22,626 bases of DNA from Fontibacter flavus (GCF_042432905.1 NZ_JBHLWI010000057.1:1-22626), one strand, 5' to 3'; positions 8,112 to 16,956 are shown, counted from the first letter of the stretch. Numbers and translations: made by a program. Notes: generated by a model not told the origin, from the sequence alone.

Positions 8112-8874
8112 AATTTGCGGAAATCTTGATTGTGTTCAAAAATGCAGACACTTCCCTGAGCAGTGTCGGACTTTTTTCAGCTCCGTTACCGATGACTACC
8201 AAGTCTGCACCTGCTTGGTAAGCCATTTTAATCTTTTCAAGTGAATTGAGCCCACCGCCTACAATCAATGGTGCTTTCACTTTACTTTTCACTGCTTTAA
8301 TGATTTCAGGAGAAACGGGATTGGGAGCACCACTGCCTGCATCCAAATAAAAATATTGTAAACCTAGATAACTTCCCGCCAGAGCCGTTGCGACACTCAA
8401 TTCAGGGTGATGGTTGGGTAAAGGAATGGTTTGGCTGATATAATGTACACTGGTAGTATGTCCGCCATCTACCAGCATATAGCCGGTTGGTAAAATTTCA
8501 AGATTGCTTTTTTCCAATAAGGGGGCAATGCTGACATGTTGACCAATCAATAAATCAGGATTTCTTCCGGAAATTAAAGAGAGGAAAAGAATGCCGTCCG
8601 CCAAGGGGGAGAACTGAATGACATTACCAGGAAACAAGATTATGGGGATTTCCGGTAAAGCCTCCTTGATGTTTTTGATAATCATTGATACCGTGTTTTC
8701 CTGTATCAGACTCCCTCCTAAAAATATAAAGTCTAAATGTAAATGTTCAACAGTAGAAAGCTGGGATTTGAATTTTTCGGTTGATATAACATCATCTGGA
8801 TCTATCAGCCAGGCAACACCCTTTTGACCTGTTAGGGCCAGGGCCTTCAGTCTGTTGCTCAGGTCATTTCTCAT
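8110..8874 (-). CDS. Geranylgeranylglyceryl / heptaprenylglyceryl phosphate synthase (GGGPS/PcrB family)
   Basis: 254 residues, TIM-barrel prenyltransferase that joins a polyprenyl diphosphate to sn-glycerol-1-phosphate through an ether bond. This is the first committed step of archaeal-type lipids. Visible motifs: IDPDD (24-28), FLGGS (51-55), FPG (81-83), GYMLVDGG (131-138), YLDAGSGAP (176-184), IVGGGLNS (204-211) and GNG (229-231). Length and motifs suit the group II enzymes known in Bacteroidota, whose in vivo products are not well defined. It is the last gene of a four-gene minus-strand block. Its ATG overlaps the end of the upstream gene by 11 bp, which suggests translational coupling. 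No G1P dehydrogenase is in the window. Chain length cannot be read from the sequence alone. Confidence 0.92.
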   Translation of the reverse strand: MRNDLSNRLKALALTGQKGVAWLIDPDDVISTEKFKSQLSTVEHLHLDFIFLGGSLIQENTVSMIIKNIKEALPEIPIILFPGNVIQFSPLADGILFLSLISGRNPDLLIGQHVSIAPLLEKSNLEILPTGYMLVDGGHTTSVHYISQTIPLPNHHPELSVATALAGSYLGLQYFYLDAGSGAPNPVSPEIIKAVKSKVKAPLIVGGGLNSLEKIKMAYQAGADLVVIGNGAEKSPTLLREVSAFLNTIKISAN

Positions 8875-9238
8875 CCTCTTTCAAGGTATTATTGGGTTCG
8901 TAGAAGCGGTTAAGAAACTGATCTTGACCATATTTGATGGCCAAGGGTATCAGGATAGCAGCCAGTCTGCCAAAAAATCCAGGTTGGCTTTTTTGGGTCA
9001 GCTTGGACTGGATTTCCTCGTCTAAGAGACCTTCTTTTTCCAGTACTTTCAGTACTTTTTCTGTTTTTTTATTTTTCTTTCCAGTCAGCAGGCGTACTGC
9101 CAAAAAAGCCAAGGCCCCACTGACCACTACAGCACCCCCTATCTTCACCCAATCTTCAGATTCTTTTTTGGCAAGCGTTAACTGCATTTCGAGGGTTTGC
9201 TCCAATTCCTCAGCCTTTTTTTTCAAGTCCTCTCTCAT
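8864..9238 (-). CDS. Small single-pass membrane protein of unknown function
   Basis: 124 residues, family not recognised. The N-terminus (1-30) is a charged, probably coiled-coil helix rich in K and E. A transmembrane segment follows (about 32-50, WVKIGGAVVVSGALAFLAV), then a lysine-rich stretch and a second, more amphipathic helix (about 87-110, GFFGRLAAILIPLAIKYGQ). This helix-plus-membrane-anchor layout resembles the small proteins found beside holin-X proteins in other phyla (YqjD/DUF883-like), but I see no specific match. It starts 6 bp after the holin-like gene and its stop overlaps the GGGPS start, so co-expression is likely. Confidence 0.75.
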   Translation of the reverse strand: MREDLKKKAEELEQTLEMQLTLAKKESEDWVKIGGAVVVSGALAFLAVRLLTGKKNKKTEKVLKVLEKEGLLDEEIQSKLTQKSQPGFFGRLAAILIPLAIKYGQDQFLNRFYEPNNTLKEDEK

Positions 9239-9244
9239 GATATG

Positions 9245-9592
9245 TTATTCCTCTCTTTTTCCTCTGAAAATAAAGTGCTTCAAAAATTTTTGGAAGGAAT
9301 CCACAATGCTTTTGGCATCTTTCAAGAAGTAGATCAGTACAAAAACCAACAAATAGAGCAAGCCTACATACAAGAAACCTTTGTAAGTGGAATACATCAA
9401 TTCACTAAGGTAAAAAGCTAGTGAAAAACTCAAAAAAAGTAAAATCATTACCGAAAAGGTAGCCATCAACAACAACAAAAATATCCGTGAGAGCACAGAA
9501 GCAAACTGCTCACTAATTTCATCTTTGACGAGCTGAACCCTTACATCTATTAATTGCTTGATGGTCTGTATGATTTCAGAAATGTTTAACAT
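9245..9592 (-). CDS. Phage-holin-like (holin-X / YqjE type) membrane protein
   Basis: 115 residues. An amphipathic N-terminal helix (about 5-35, IIQTIKQLIDVRVQLVKDEI) precedes two close hydrophobic segments (about 37-63 and 71-91) and a basic C-terminus. This matches the putative holin-X family (PF07332), which is widespread on bacterial chromosomes and mostly not phage-borne. It lies between a cysteine-cluster protein gene (54 bp upstream) and a small membrane protein gene (6 bp downstream). No endolysin or phage structural gene is near, so a lysis function is unlikely. A role in the inner membrane, perhaps with its small neighbour, is an inference. Confidence 0.75.
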   Translation of the reverse strand: MLNISEIIQTIKQLIDVRVQLVKDEISEQFASVLSRIFLLLLMATFSVMILLFLSFSLAFYLSELMYSTYKGFLYVGLLYLLVFVLIYFLKDAKSIVDSFQKFLKHFIFRGKREE

Positions 9593-9646
9593 AAAATGCC
9601 AATGTTTTTGTGAATATCCATCACAATATACAGGAAAAAGCTGGCA

Positions 9647-10258
9647 TCAAAAACTTTCTGAAGCTTCAGGTTCTTGGTTTTCAGTATAAAATTTATAAGT
9701 CAAAACCGCTTCCAGGGCTTCTCTGATAGCCTGATTGATGGGCATTTGCTTGGCGGTCATTTGGAAGTCAATACTGTAAAGCTGAGAATAAGCCCCACTA
9801 CTAGAAGGCAAAGCCAAATCCTCATTCACTTCTTTAGCGGCTTTTTGATACAATTCTTTTTTCCCCTCTTTGATCTTTTTACAGGTGATAATTTCCTTTT
9901 TAGACTCTTTGTTATTTCTGTAAGAGGAACTGAAAAGTCTACAAATCATTCCCCTGTTGGCATAATCTGAACAGAAGCCCATGGCATTGTCAAGAGAAAG
10001 GGATTTATACAGGATACAAAATTGATCCTCAGTGGTATTTTCCAAAAGTTCCAGAGCCTTCTCAGCCTTTTCTTTTTCATATAGGTCAAATGCCAAAGGT
10101 AAAAATTCCAAAACCGAGGCAGATACTTTTGGATTGGAGCAGCATAACCCACAGCCGGAAATACAAGTCAATTTGCTGGTAGCCAAGAAAGCCTTGATTT
10201 CCATATCCAGTTCGTCAAAAACCTTTCTGACTTCCTGCGATTTTTCCTGAAGATTCAT
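9647..10258 (-). CDS. YkgJ-family cysteine cluster (CxxCxxCC-type) protein
   Basis: 203 residues, cytoplasmic, with no signal peptide. Eight cysteines are spread over the first 126 residues: C32, C36, C39, C40, C81, C96, C106 and C126. The core C-x3-C-G-x-C-C followed by a later C-R-L-F is the signature of the putative zinc- or iron-chelating YkgJ/PF03692 family. Biochemical function is poorly known across the family. It is the first gene of the minus-strand block that continues into the holin-like, small membrane and GGGPS genes. The ATG at 10258 follows a plausible promoter by about 15 nt. Confidence 0.82.
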   Translation of the reverse strand: MNLQEKSQEVRKVFDELDMEIKAFLATSKLTCISGCGLCCSNPKVSASVLEFLPLAFDLYEKEKAEKALELLENTTEDQFCILYKSLSLDNAMGFCSDYANRGMICRLFSSSYRNNKESKKEIITCKKIKEGKKELYQKAAKEVNEDLALPSSSGAYSQLYSIDFQMTAKQMPINQAIREALEAVLTYKFYTENQEPEASESF

Positions 10259-10278
10259 AAATTTTAAATAAAAGCCTG

Positions 10279-10309
10279 CGAAGGTAAAAAGAGTTAAGAA
10301 TCAAAACAA
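10279..10309 (-). promoter_or_regulatory. Candidate promoter of the YkgJ-GGGPS gene block
   Basis: On the minus strand TACCTTCG (10286-10279) differs from TAnnTTTG at one base. A TTG core (10309-10307) lies about 20 bp upstream as a possible -33 element. The predicted leader is about 15 nt. Confidence 0.4.
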
Positions 10310-10431
10310 TAGGGTGAAAAATTAAAACCTTGAAAAGAAGTATGTTTTTATATTCCCTGTTGAATGGTTTATATTTAGCCGCGAGAAAAATCATTTTTCA
10401 GCATGTATTCTTTTCAATAAAAGTTACCATT

Positions 10432-11166
10432 ATGAGTAGTAGATTTGACAATTTTGAGGAAAAACGAGAGGAAAAAATCAGGAAGGCATTCAAGGAAAGA
10501 GACTGGAATGAGATCAAGAGTACAGATTCTTGGGTGATTTTTAAGGTAATTTCAGAGTTTGTGGAAGGCTTTGAAAAGCTGGCTAAAATAGGCCCATGCG
10601 TATCGGTATTTGGATCTGCGAGGACCTCGCCTGAGCACCCCCATTATATTATGGCAGAAGAGATTTCCGCCAAGTTGGTAAGACATGGCTATGGTGTTAT
10701 TACCGGGGGTGGTCCTGGAATCATGGAAGCGGCCAATAAGGGCGCCAATTCAGAAAACGGCAAATCGGTCGGATTGTGCATCAAATTACCCTTCGAAGCC
10801 AAAGGAAATATTTATATCGATCCGGATAAGATGATCATGTTTGATTATTTCTTCGTCAGAAAAGTAATGTTTACCAAATATTCCCGGGGATTTGTCGTTC
10901 TTCCAGGAGGATTCGGGACCCTTGATGAACTATTTGAGGCCCTGACTCTGATCCAGACCATCAAGATCGGAAGATTCCCTATCGTGCTTGTGGGAAGGGA
11001 GTTTTGGGGAGGTCTGATTGATTGGATCAAAATGACCTTATTGGAAAAATACCATTATATCAACAAAGAAGACCTAGATTTATTCTTCTTGGTAGATGAT
11101 GCCAGTGAAGCAGTCAAAGTAATCGATGATTTCTACAATAAATATATCTTGACTCCAAACTATTAA
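10432..11166 (+). CDS. LOG-family (TIGR00730) nucleotide phosphoribohydrolase
   Basis: 244 residues, Rossmann-type lysine-decarboxylase-like fold of the LOG family. It shows GGGPGIMEA (92-100) and PGGFGTLDE (158-166), the two family signatures, plus R143-K144 at the usual active-site arginine position and the catalytic glutamate E166. Family members split nucleoside 5'-monophosphates into base and ribose 5-phosphate. Plant-type cytokinin activation and the bacterial purine hydrolase PpnN are the known examples. The substrate here is undetermined. ATG 10432 (MSSRFDNFEE) was chosen over an in-frame TTG at 10330 because the added residues are hydrophobic and unlike the family. The next gene starts 2 bp after its stop, so the two are probably co-transcribed. 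Confidence 0.9.
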   Translation: MSSRFDNFEEKREEKIRKAFKERDWNEIKSTDSWVIFKVISEFVEGFEKLAKIGPCVSVFGSARTSPEHPHYIMAEEISAKLVRHGYGVITGGGPGIMEAANKGANSENGKSVGLCIKLPFEAKGNIYIDPDKMIMFDYFFVRKVMFTKYSRGFVVLPGGFGTLDELFEALTLIQTIKIGRFPIVLVGREFWGGLIDWIKMTLLEKYHYINKEDLDLFFLVDDASEAVKVIDDFYNKYILTPNY

Positions 11167-11168
11167 CA

Positions 11169-12110
11169 TTGAGACGACACCACTTATTTATCCTCTATGG
11201 ATTAATAGTCATTTTATTTGGGATATTGATTTTCCAAAAAAAAGACCAATTTCTTTCTTCCGAAGATCAAATTGTCATTGAGTCTTCGGAAGGAGAAAGA
11301 TTGCAGTTCCGAATCCCTGAAGCAAAAGTCAGAATATTCGATTTGCCTGAAAAGATCACTTTTGCAGAGGAGGCAGTTCCTTTGAAGCAGGTAGATGTTT
11401 TGGAAAGATTTGAGCGGGAAATTTATGTAAATGCTTATTGGGAATCCAACATGATCCTGCTGATGAAACGGTCTGCAAAGTACCTCCCCACGATAGAAAA
11501 AATACTAAGGGAAAATGGCATTCCTGATGATTTCAAGTACTTGGCAATGGCAGAGTCCGGATTGATGAATGTGGTATCGCCTGCCGGTGCCAGAGGTTTT
11601 TGGCAGTTTATGCCCAATACCGCCAAAGAATATAATCTGGAAGTAAGTAATGATGTGGATGAGCGCTACCATTTGGAAAAATCAACCCTGGCAGCCTGTC
11701 AGTATCTGAAGTCAGCCTATGCAAGATTTGGCAACTGGACTTCGGTAGCAGCGAGTTACAACATGGGTATCACTGGTCTCAGAAAAAGAAAGGAAGAGCA
11801 AAAACTGGAGAATTATTATGATCTATTGTTGAATGAGGAGACCAGTAGGTATTTATTCAGGATCCTGGCCTTTAAAGAGATTTTCGAGAATCCTGAAAAA
11901 TATGGCTTTGAACTGAATAGCAAAGATTATTATAAATTGCCCTTGTTCAGAGAGCTCAAAGTCAATCAATCCATCCCTAATTTGGCCCAATGGGCTTTGA
12001 GGTATAACAGTAATTATAAGGAACTCAAAATCCACAATCCTTGGCTTAGATCCTCCAAATTAAATGTGGGAAAAGGAAGAGATTATTTGATCAAGCTTCC
12101 TGTTGAGTAA
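11169..12110 (+). CDS. Lytic transglycosylase (SLT/MltD-like), membrane-anchored
   Basis: 313 residues. An N-terminal hydrophobic anchor (about 7-22) is followed by a linker and an SLT catalytic domain (about 90-235). The catalytic glutamate is E129 in AMAESGL, with GARGFWQFMP (140-149) and SYNMG (196-200). The enzyme cleaves peptidoglycan glycan strands to 1,6-anhydro ends in the periplasm. The C-terminal part (about 265-313, ending NPWLRSSKLNVGKGRDYLIKL) looks like the MltD segment before LysM repeats, but no LysM follows. The start is a TTG 2 bp after the LOG stop. The next in-frame ATG is codon 95, inside the domain, so TTG is the only codon that retains the membrane segment. Confidence 0.88.
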   Translation: MRRHHLFILYGLIVILFGILIFQKKDQFLSSEDQIVIESSEGERLQFRIPEAKVRIFDLPEKITFAEEAVPLKQVDVLERFEREIYVNAYWESNMILLMKRSAKYLPTIEKILRENGIPDDFKYLAMAESGLMNVVSPAGARGFWQFMPNTAKEYNLEVSNDVDERYHLEKSTLAACQYLKSAYARFGNWTSVAASYNMGITGLRKRKEEQKLENYYDLLLNEETSRYLFRILAFKEIFENPEKYGFELNSKDYYKLPLFRELKVNQSIPNLAQWALRYNSNYKELKIHNPWLRSSKLNVGKGRDYLIKLPVE

Positions 12111-12128
12111 AAAATTCTATGGTATGAG

Positions 12129-12164
12129 AAGTCAATCCCGTTGTTTTTCAATAAATTGACTTTT
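12129..12164 (+). repeat. Inverted repeat after the lytic transglycosylase gene
   Basis: An 8-bp perfect stem AAGTCAAT (12129-12136) / ATTGACTT (12155-12162) encloses an 18-nt loop and ends in four T. It lies in the 67-bp gap before the AsmA-like gene. It could be a weak or partial terminator, so read-through into the next gene is possible. Confidence 0.35.
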
Positions 12165-12177
12165 CAATCCATTGTTT

Positions 12178-13962
12178 ATGAAAAAATTTTTCTTTTGGTT
12201 TTTAGGGGTTTTGTTTTTGGTTTTTCTCATTGCCCGTGGGGTTCCCTTTTTGATCAATCAGTATTTGAATCATCATGCAGACCGTATTGTCACCAACATG
12301 ATTACCAGAACTAGTAGTTTTGGCAATCACGAGGTAAGTTTTGGAGATATCAGGTTAGATTACGATTACTTTGGCACCTATCTTAAAATCAGTAATATTT
12401 CAGTCAGGCCTTCCAGCCTAATTGATCAAAAAGCTGTAAAAGTGAATCTCAAAGCAGATCAAGTAGATATAACGGGTTTTCAATGGTATACTTTTTTATT
12501 TAAAAATACCATCTCTGTAGACTCAGCCAAATTGGAAAACATCAAGATCATCTCTTCCAGTCCGCCTTTTGAATCCCTGCATTTTGAGCCTAAACAAAAT
12601 AAAAGAGCAGAAGGGAAAGACTATGATCTGATTGAGGTGAAGTACTTTGATCTCAGGGATTTTTCGGTTGAATTACGGGATAATATTCATGACTCACTCA
12701 AAGCTGAGTTAGTGGATATGAACCTCAGGACGATAGACTTTCAATTGACAAAGGAAGATATCCAAAATCCTCAATCACTTTTTCAGGTTGGGTGGGTGCA
12801 TGGAAAAATCAATAAAGTTGCCTTTCATTTCGACCAATTTCGTCAATATGTAGAGGTCAGAGATATTGAGCTTGATACCGAATCTAAAAGTATGGCTTTT
12901 GGACATATGGGGCTGCTCAATAAGCTTCCAAAATATGAATACACTTCTAAATTTGAGGATAGACAAAGTTATATAAAGATTGATGAAGCCAAATTAAAAC
13001 TTCAGGGCGTCAATTTTGAGCAATATTTAAGAAATGGTATTATTGAAGTGGATTCTGTTTATGTTGATAATTTACAATTGGAGCTGTTTGTGGATAAAAG
13101 GAAGCCAGAGAATCTTGATAAACGACCTCAGATGCTTCGTCAAGTTTTTCAGAATCTTAAGCAGGTAATCCATATTGATCATGTTGTATTGGCAAACTCG
13201 CATATCCTGATAGAAGAGAGGCCCGACAACCTTTCGCCCCGATCAGCAACTTTGTTTTTTTCGGAAGTTGGTGCATCGATCAGAAATATTTCCAATTATC
13301 CGGAAAGACGCATGGACAATCATATGCTTGATGTAGACCTCACAGCCAAATTGATGGGACAGGGTTCACTTCAATCGACTATCAGATATAATTTAGATGA
13401 TGCTGCAGGGAATTTCTGGTTAAAAGGAACTTTAGGAAAGCTTGATTTGCGGTTGTTGAATACCATGTTGGAGCCCGAAGCAAAGGCAAGTTTTAAGTCA
13501 GGTGTGGTCAACAGATTAGACTTTAACATCGCCGGGAATGATCTGGAAGGAACAGGCGATCTGATCATCCGGTATGACAATCTGGAGTTGGAATTGCTCA
13601 ATAAAGATTTTGAAAAAGACCAGAATATCTTTCGGAAAATAGGGGCGTTTTTGGCCAATAAAATCATCATTAAGTCCAGTAATCCCAACAACAAAGGAGA
13701 CTTAAAAAAAGGACAGGTTTTTTTCCGGCGAGAAACTCACAAATCTGTATTCAATTATTGGTGGAAGTTGATTTTTTCAGGTCTGAAATCAACAGTAACA
13801 GGAGAGGATATAGATGCGATGAGAAAAAGGGATTTGGAAAGGAAATCAGAAGCAGTCCTTTCCAATCAGACTAAGGTCCAGTCTCAACGAAAGGAAGAGA
13901 AAGTCAAAACAGCACCGGTTAGTAAGCAAAAAAGAAGGCTGGGAGAAGAAGAGAAAAAATGA
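12178..13962 (+). CDS. AsmA-like / DUF748-like envelope protein
   Basis: 594 residues, no named homolog recognised. An N-terminal membrane anchor (about 2-20) is followed by a long region of alternating short beta strands typical of AsmA/TamB-type bridge proteins. Examples are VSFGDIRLDYDYFGTYLKI near the N-terminus and repeated blocks around IIEVDSVYVDNLQLEL and IHIDHVVLANSHILIEE. The last 45 residues are highly charged and rich in K, R and E. AsmA-like proteins sit in the inner membrane, reach into the periplasm and are implicated in phospholipid transport or outer-membrane assembly. The specific role here is unknown. ATG 12178 was chosen over an in-frame TTG two codons earlier. It may be read with the LOG and transglycosylase genes. 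Confidence 0.65.
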   Translation: MKKFFFWFLGVLFLVFLIARGVPFLINQYLNHHADRIVTNMITRTSSFGNHEVSFGDIRLDYDYFGTYLKISNISVRPSSLIDQKAVKVNLKADQVDITGFQWYTFLFKNTISVDSAKLENIKIISSSPPFESLHFEPKQNKRAEGKDYDLIEVKYFDLRDFSVELRDNIHDSLKAELVDMNLRTIDFQLTKEDIQNPQSLFQVGWVHGKINKVAFHFDQFRQYVEVRDIELDTESKSMAFGHMGLLNKLPKYEYTSKFEDRQSYIKIDEAKLKLQGVNFEQYLRNGIIEVDSVYVDNLQLELFVDKRKPENLDKRPQMLRQVFQNLKQVIHIDHVVLANSHILIEERPDNLSPRSATLFFSEVGASIRNISNYPERRMDNHMLDVDLTAKLMGQGSLQSTIRYNLDDAAGNFWLKGTLGKLDLRLLNTMLEPEAKASFKSGVVNRLDFNIAGNDLEGTGDLIIRYDNLELELLNKDFEKDQNIFRKIGAFLANKIIIKSSNPNNKGDLKKGQVFFRRETHKSVFNYWWKLIFSGLKSTVTGEDIDAMRKRDLERKSEAVLSNQTKVQSQRKEEKVKTAPVSKQKRRLGEEEKK

Positions 13963-14035
13963 TAACAAACGAAACTTTGTAAGAATTTAAGGGTTTATCT
14001 TTTGTCCCAATCTGGGAATCACCGCCTTAAATTTG

Positions 14036-14043
14036 TACTTTTG
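14036..14043 (+). promoter_or_regulatory. uvrA promoter, -7 box TACTTTTG
   Basis: An exact match to TAnnTTTG, with TCTG at 14011-14014 as a possible -33 element 21 bp upstream. Transcription would start near 14049. That leaves about 24 nt before the second ATG (14073) but only 9 nt before the first (14058). I see no SOS (LexA-type) operator here. Confidence 0.55.
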
Positions 14044-14057
14044 CAAGCTCGTAGAAA

Positions 14058-16904
14058 ATGCAAAAATCCCTCATGAACGACCCAATAGAAGAGAAAAAAG
14101 AAGAATTCATCGAAATTTTTGGTGCGCGGGAACATAACCTCAAAAATATCGATATCAGCATTCCAAGGAATAAGTTGGTAGTCATCACCGGCCTTAGCGG
14201 TAGTGGGAAAAGCTCCTTGGCATTTGATACTATTTATGCAGAAGGCCAGCGAAGGTATATGGAAAGCTTCTCTGCTTATGCAAGGTCATTTTTAGGGGGG
14301 ATGGAACGTCCTGATGTAGACAAAATCAATGGCCTATCACCGGTAATTTCCATAGAACAGAAGACTACTTCCAAAAATCCCAGATCTACCGTAGGAACAG
14401 TGACAGAGATCTATGATTTTATGCGTTTGCTTTATGCAAGGGCAGGAGAAGCATTTTCTTATCTTTCTGGCCATAAAATGATCAGACAGACCGAAGATCA
14501 GATCATTGAACAATTGTTTGATAATTTTAGAGGTAAAAGATTGTATATCCTGGCTCCAGTTGTCAAAGGTAGAAAGGGTCACTACAGAGAACTTTTTGAG
14601 CAGATCAGGAAAATGGGATTTTCCAAAATCAGGGTGGATGGTGTGGTAATGGAGGTGGTTCCCAAAATGCAAGTAGACCGTTACAAGATTCATGATATTG
14701 AGATTGTTGTGGACAGGATAGTGGCGGATGAGGATGATAGGTATAGAATTACGCAATCTTTGAAAACAGCTTTGCAGCATGGCAAGGGTGTAATCATGCT
14801 CCGGGATGAAGAAGGGAATATCCATCATTTTTCCAAGTACCTGATGGATCCTACAACCGGCTTATCATATGATGAGCCAGCGCCCAATACCTTCTCATTT
14901 AACAGTCCTTACGGTGCTTGTCCGACCTGTAATGGTCTTGGGGTCATAGAAGAGATCACCAAAGAAAATATCATGCCGGATCCCAGCCTGAGTATCACCA
15001 GAGGTGGAATTGCGCCATTGGGGGAGTACAGGGATATCTGGATTTTTAAGAAAATAGATGCAATTCTCAAGCATTATAAATGCAGCATCAGTACCCCCAT
15101 TGAAAAATTGCCCGAAGAGGTTGTCAATATCCTGCTTTATGGGGATAAAATTGAGGTGGCAGTAGACTCAGTCAAATATCCGGGTACCCAATGGCATACT
15201 ACTTTTGAAGGGATTATTAATTTTCTTCAGAAACAGCAGGAAGGGAGTTCGGATAAAATTCAGGATTGGGTGAATGAGTTTACCACTACCAAAATATGTC
15301 CGGACTGTGAAGGATATAGGTTGAAAAAGGAAGCCCTACATTTCAGGATTGATGGGAAGCATATTGGGGAATTGGCGATGATGGATATCAATACCATGGG
15401 CGCCTGGTTTGAGGGGCTTGAAGACAGGATGTCGGATCGTCAGCAGATCATTGGCAAAGAGGTATTGAAAGAAATACGGAAGAGGATTGGATTTCTTTTG
15501 GATATAGGTTTGGATTACCTTTCTCTCAACAGGCCTTTGAGGACGCTTTCCGGGGGTGAAGCCCAGCGTATAAGGCTGGCCACACAGATTGGTACCCAGC
15601 TAGTTGGAGTGCTGTATATCTTGGATGAGCCAAGTATAGGTTTGCATCAGCGGGATAACGTAAAATTGATCAAAGCCCTGCAGGATCTGAGGGATTTGGG
15701 TAATTCTGTCTTGGTGGTGGAGCATGACAAGGACATGATGATGGATGCTGATTTTGTTGTGGATATTGGTCCAGGGGCAGGGAGGCATGGTGGTCAGATT
15801 GTGGCAGCAGGAACACCAAAAGAGATCCTTCAAAAAGGCAGTACTACTGCCAAATACTTATCAGCTCAGCTGAAAATTCAGGTGCCAAATGAAAGAAGAA
15901 AGGGTAATGGGAAAGAATTGCTTTTGAAAGGTGCTTCGGGGCATAATCTCAAAAATGTGGATCTGAAGCTGCCATTAGGTACGATGATCTGTGTCACAGG
16001 TGTATCAGGTTCAGGGAAAAGTTCTTTGATTCATGAAACCTTATTTCCATTACTCAACCAGCACTTTTACAGGTCCAAGAAAGAGCCTTTGACCTACCAG
16101 TCTATTGATGGGCTAAAGCATTTGGATAAAGTCATTGAAGTGGACCAATCTCCAATTGGAAGGACACCAAGATCCAATCCTGCGACTTATACGGGAGTTT
16201 TTACAGATATCAGAGCATTATTTACCGAATTGCCAGAAGCCAAAATCAGAGGGTATAAAGCAGGAAGGTTCAGTTTCAATGTAAAAGGCGGCAGGTGTGA
16301 AGACTGTGAAGGAGCTGGAATGAAGCTTATTGAAATGGACTTTTTACCCGATGTTCATATTCCATGTGAGACCTGTAAGGGTAAAAGGTACAATAGGGAA
16401 ACCCTCGAAGTAAGATTTAAAGGCAAATCTATCTCGGATGTATTAGACATGACAGTAGAGCAGGCTGTTGAGTTTTTTGAAAATCAACCAAAAATTCTCA
16501 GAAAGATCAAAACCTTGAATGATGTAGGGTTGGGTTATATTACTCTAGGGCAGCATGCCACCACCCTTTCAGGTGGTGAAGCCCAGCGGGTCAAATTGGC
16601 TACTGAGCTTTCAAAAAAAGATACGGGCAATACCTTCTATATTTTGGACGAACCTACTACAGGATTGCATTTCCAGGATATTGAACACTTGTTGGAAGTG
16701 CTCAACAAACTTGTGGATAAAGGGAATACTGTATTGATCATAGAACACAATCTTGATGTCATCAAAGTTGCAGATCATATTGTGGACCTCGGTCCGGAGG
16801 GAGGAGAAAAAGGAGGACGGATTTTGGTGGAGGGAACTCCCGAATTTGTCGCCCAACATAAAGGTAGTCACACTGCTAAGTTTTTGAAACTAGAGTTAAA
16901 TTGA
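14058..16904 (+). CDS. uvrA: UvrABC excinuclease subunit A
   Basis: 948 residues, the damage-recognition ATPase of nucleotide excision repair that loads UvrB onto lesions. Two ABC modules are present: Walker A GLSGSGKSS (45-53) and GVSGSGKSS (648-656), signatures LSGGEAQR (from 497 and again near the C-terminus), and Walker B ILDEP in both. Zinc finger 2 is intact: C747-x2-C750-x19-C770-x2-C773. The first zinc module keeps only C288 and C291, because the expected upstream CxxC is P265-T-T-G268. That may be common in Bacteroidota. Start choice: ATG 14058 is the longest form; ATG 14073 (MNDPIEEKKE) fits the promoter and the leader lengths of aspS and pheS better. No uvrB is adjacent. Confidence 0.97.
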   Translation: MQKSLMNDPIEEKKEEFIEIFGAREHNLKNIDISIPRNKLVVITGLSGSGKSSLAFDTIYAEGQRRYMESFSAYARSFLGGMERPDVDKINGLSPVISIEQKTTSKNPRSTVGTVTEIYDFMRLLYARAGEAFSYLSGHKMIRQTEDQIIEQLFDNFRGKRLYILAPVVKGRKGHYRELFEQIRKMGFSKIRVDGVVMEVVPKMQVDRYKIHDIEIVVDRIVADEDDRYRITQSLKTALQHGKGVIMLRDEEGNIHHFSKYLMDPTTGLSYDEPAPNTFSFNSPYGACPTCNGLGVIEEITKENIMPDPSLSITRGGIAPLGEYRDIWIFKKIDAILKHYKCSISTPIEKLPEEVVNILLYGDKIEVAVDSVKYPGTQWHTTFEGIINFLQKQQEGSSDKIQDWVNEFTTTKICPDCEGYRLKKEALHFRIDGKHIGELAMMDINTMGAWFEGLEDRMSDRQQIIGKEVLKEIRKRIGFLLDIGLDYLSLNRPLRTLSGGEAQRIRLATQIGTQLVGVLYILDEPSIGLHQRDNVKLIKALQDLRDLGNSVLVVEHDKDMMMDADFVVDIGPGAGRHGGQIVAAGTPKEILQKGSTTAKYLSAQLKIQVPNERRKGNGKELLLKGASGHNLKNVDLKLPLGTMICVTGVSGSGKSSLIHETLFPLLNQHFYRSKKEPLTYQSIDGLKHLDKVIEVDQSPIGRTPRSNPATYTGVFTDIRALFTELPEAKIRGYKAGRFSFNVKGGRCEDCEGAGMKLIEMDFLPDVHIPCETCKGKRYNRETLEVRFKGKSISDVLDMTVEQAVEFFENQPKILRKIKTLNDVGLGYITLGQHATTLSGGEAQRVKLATELSKKDTGNTFYILDEPTTGLHFQDIEHLLEVLNKLVDKGNTVLIIEHNLDVIKVADHIVDLGPEGGEKGGRILVEGTPEFVAQHKGSHTAKFLKLELN

Positions 16905-16956
16905 GCATCTTCTACAACCTACCATTGTAACATATAGCACCCTGCTGTAAAAATTC

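Noticed and set aside
9245..9592. Holin-like gene plus wall-degrading enzymes elsewhere in the window as a phage lysis cassette
   Set aside because: The muramidase-type genes are kilobases away in other operons, there are no phage structural or integration genes, and holin-X proteins are common on chromosomes.
14337..14828. Open frame of 163 codons on the minus strand inside uvrA
   Set aside because: It lies antisense to the conserved first ATPase region of uvrA and has no features of its own.
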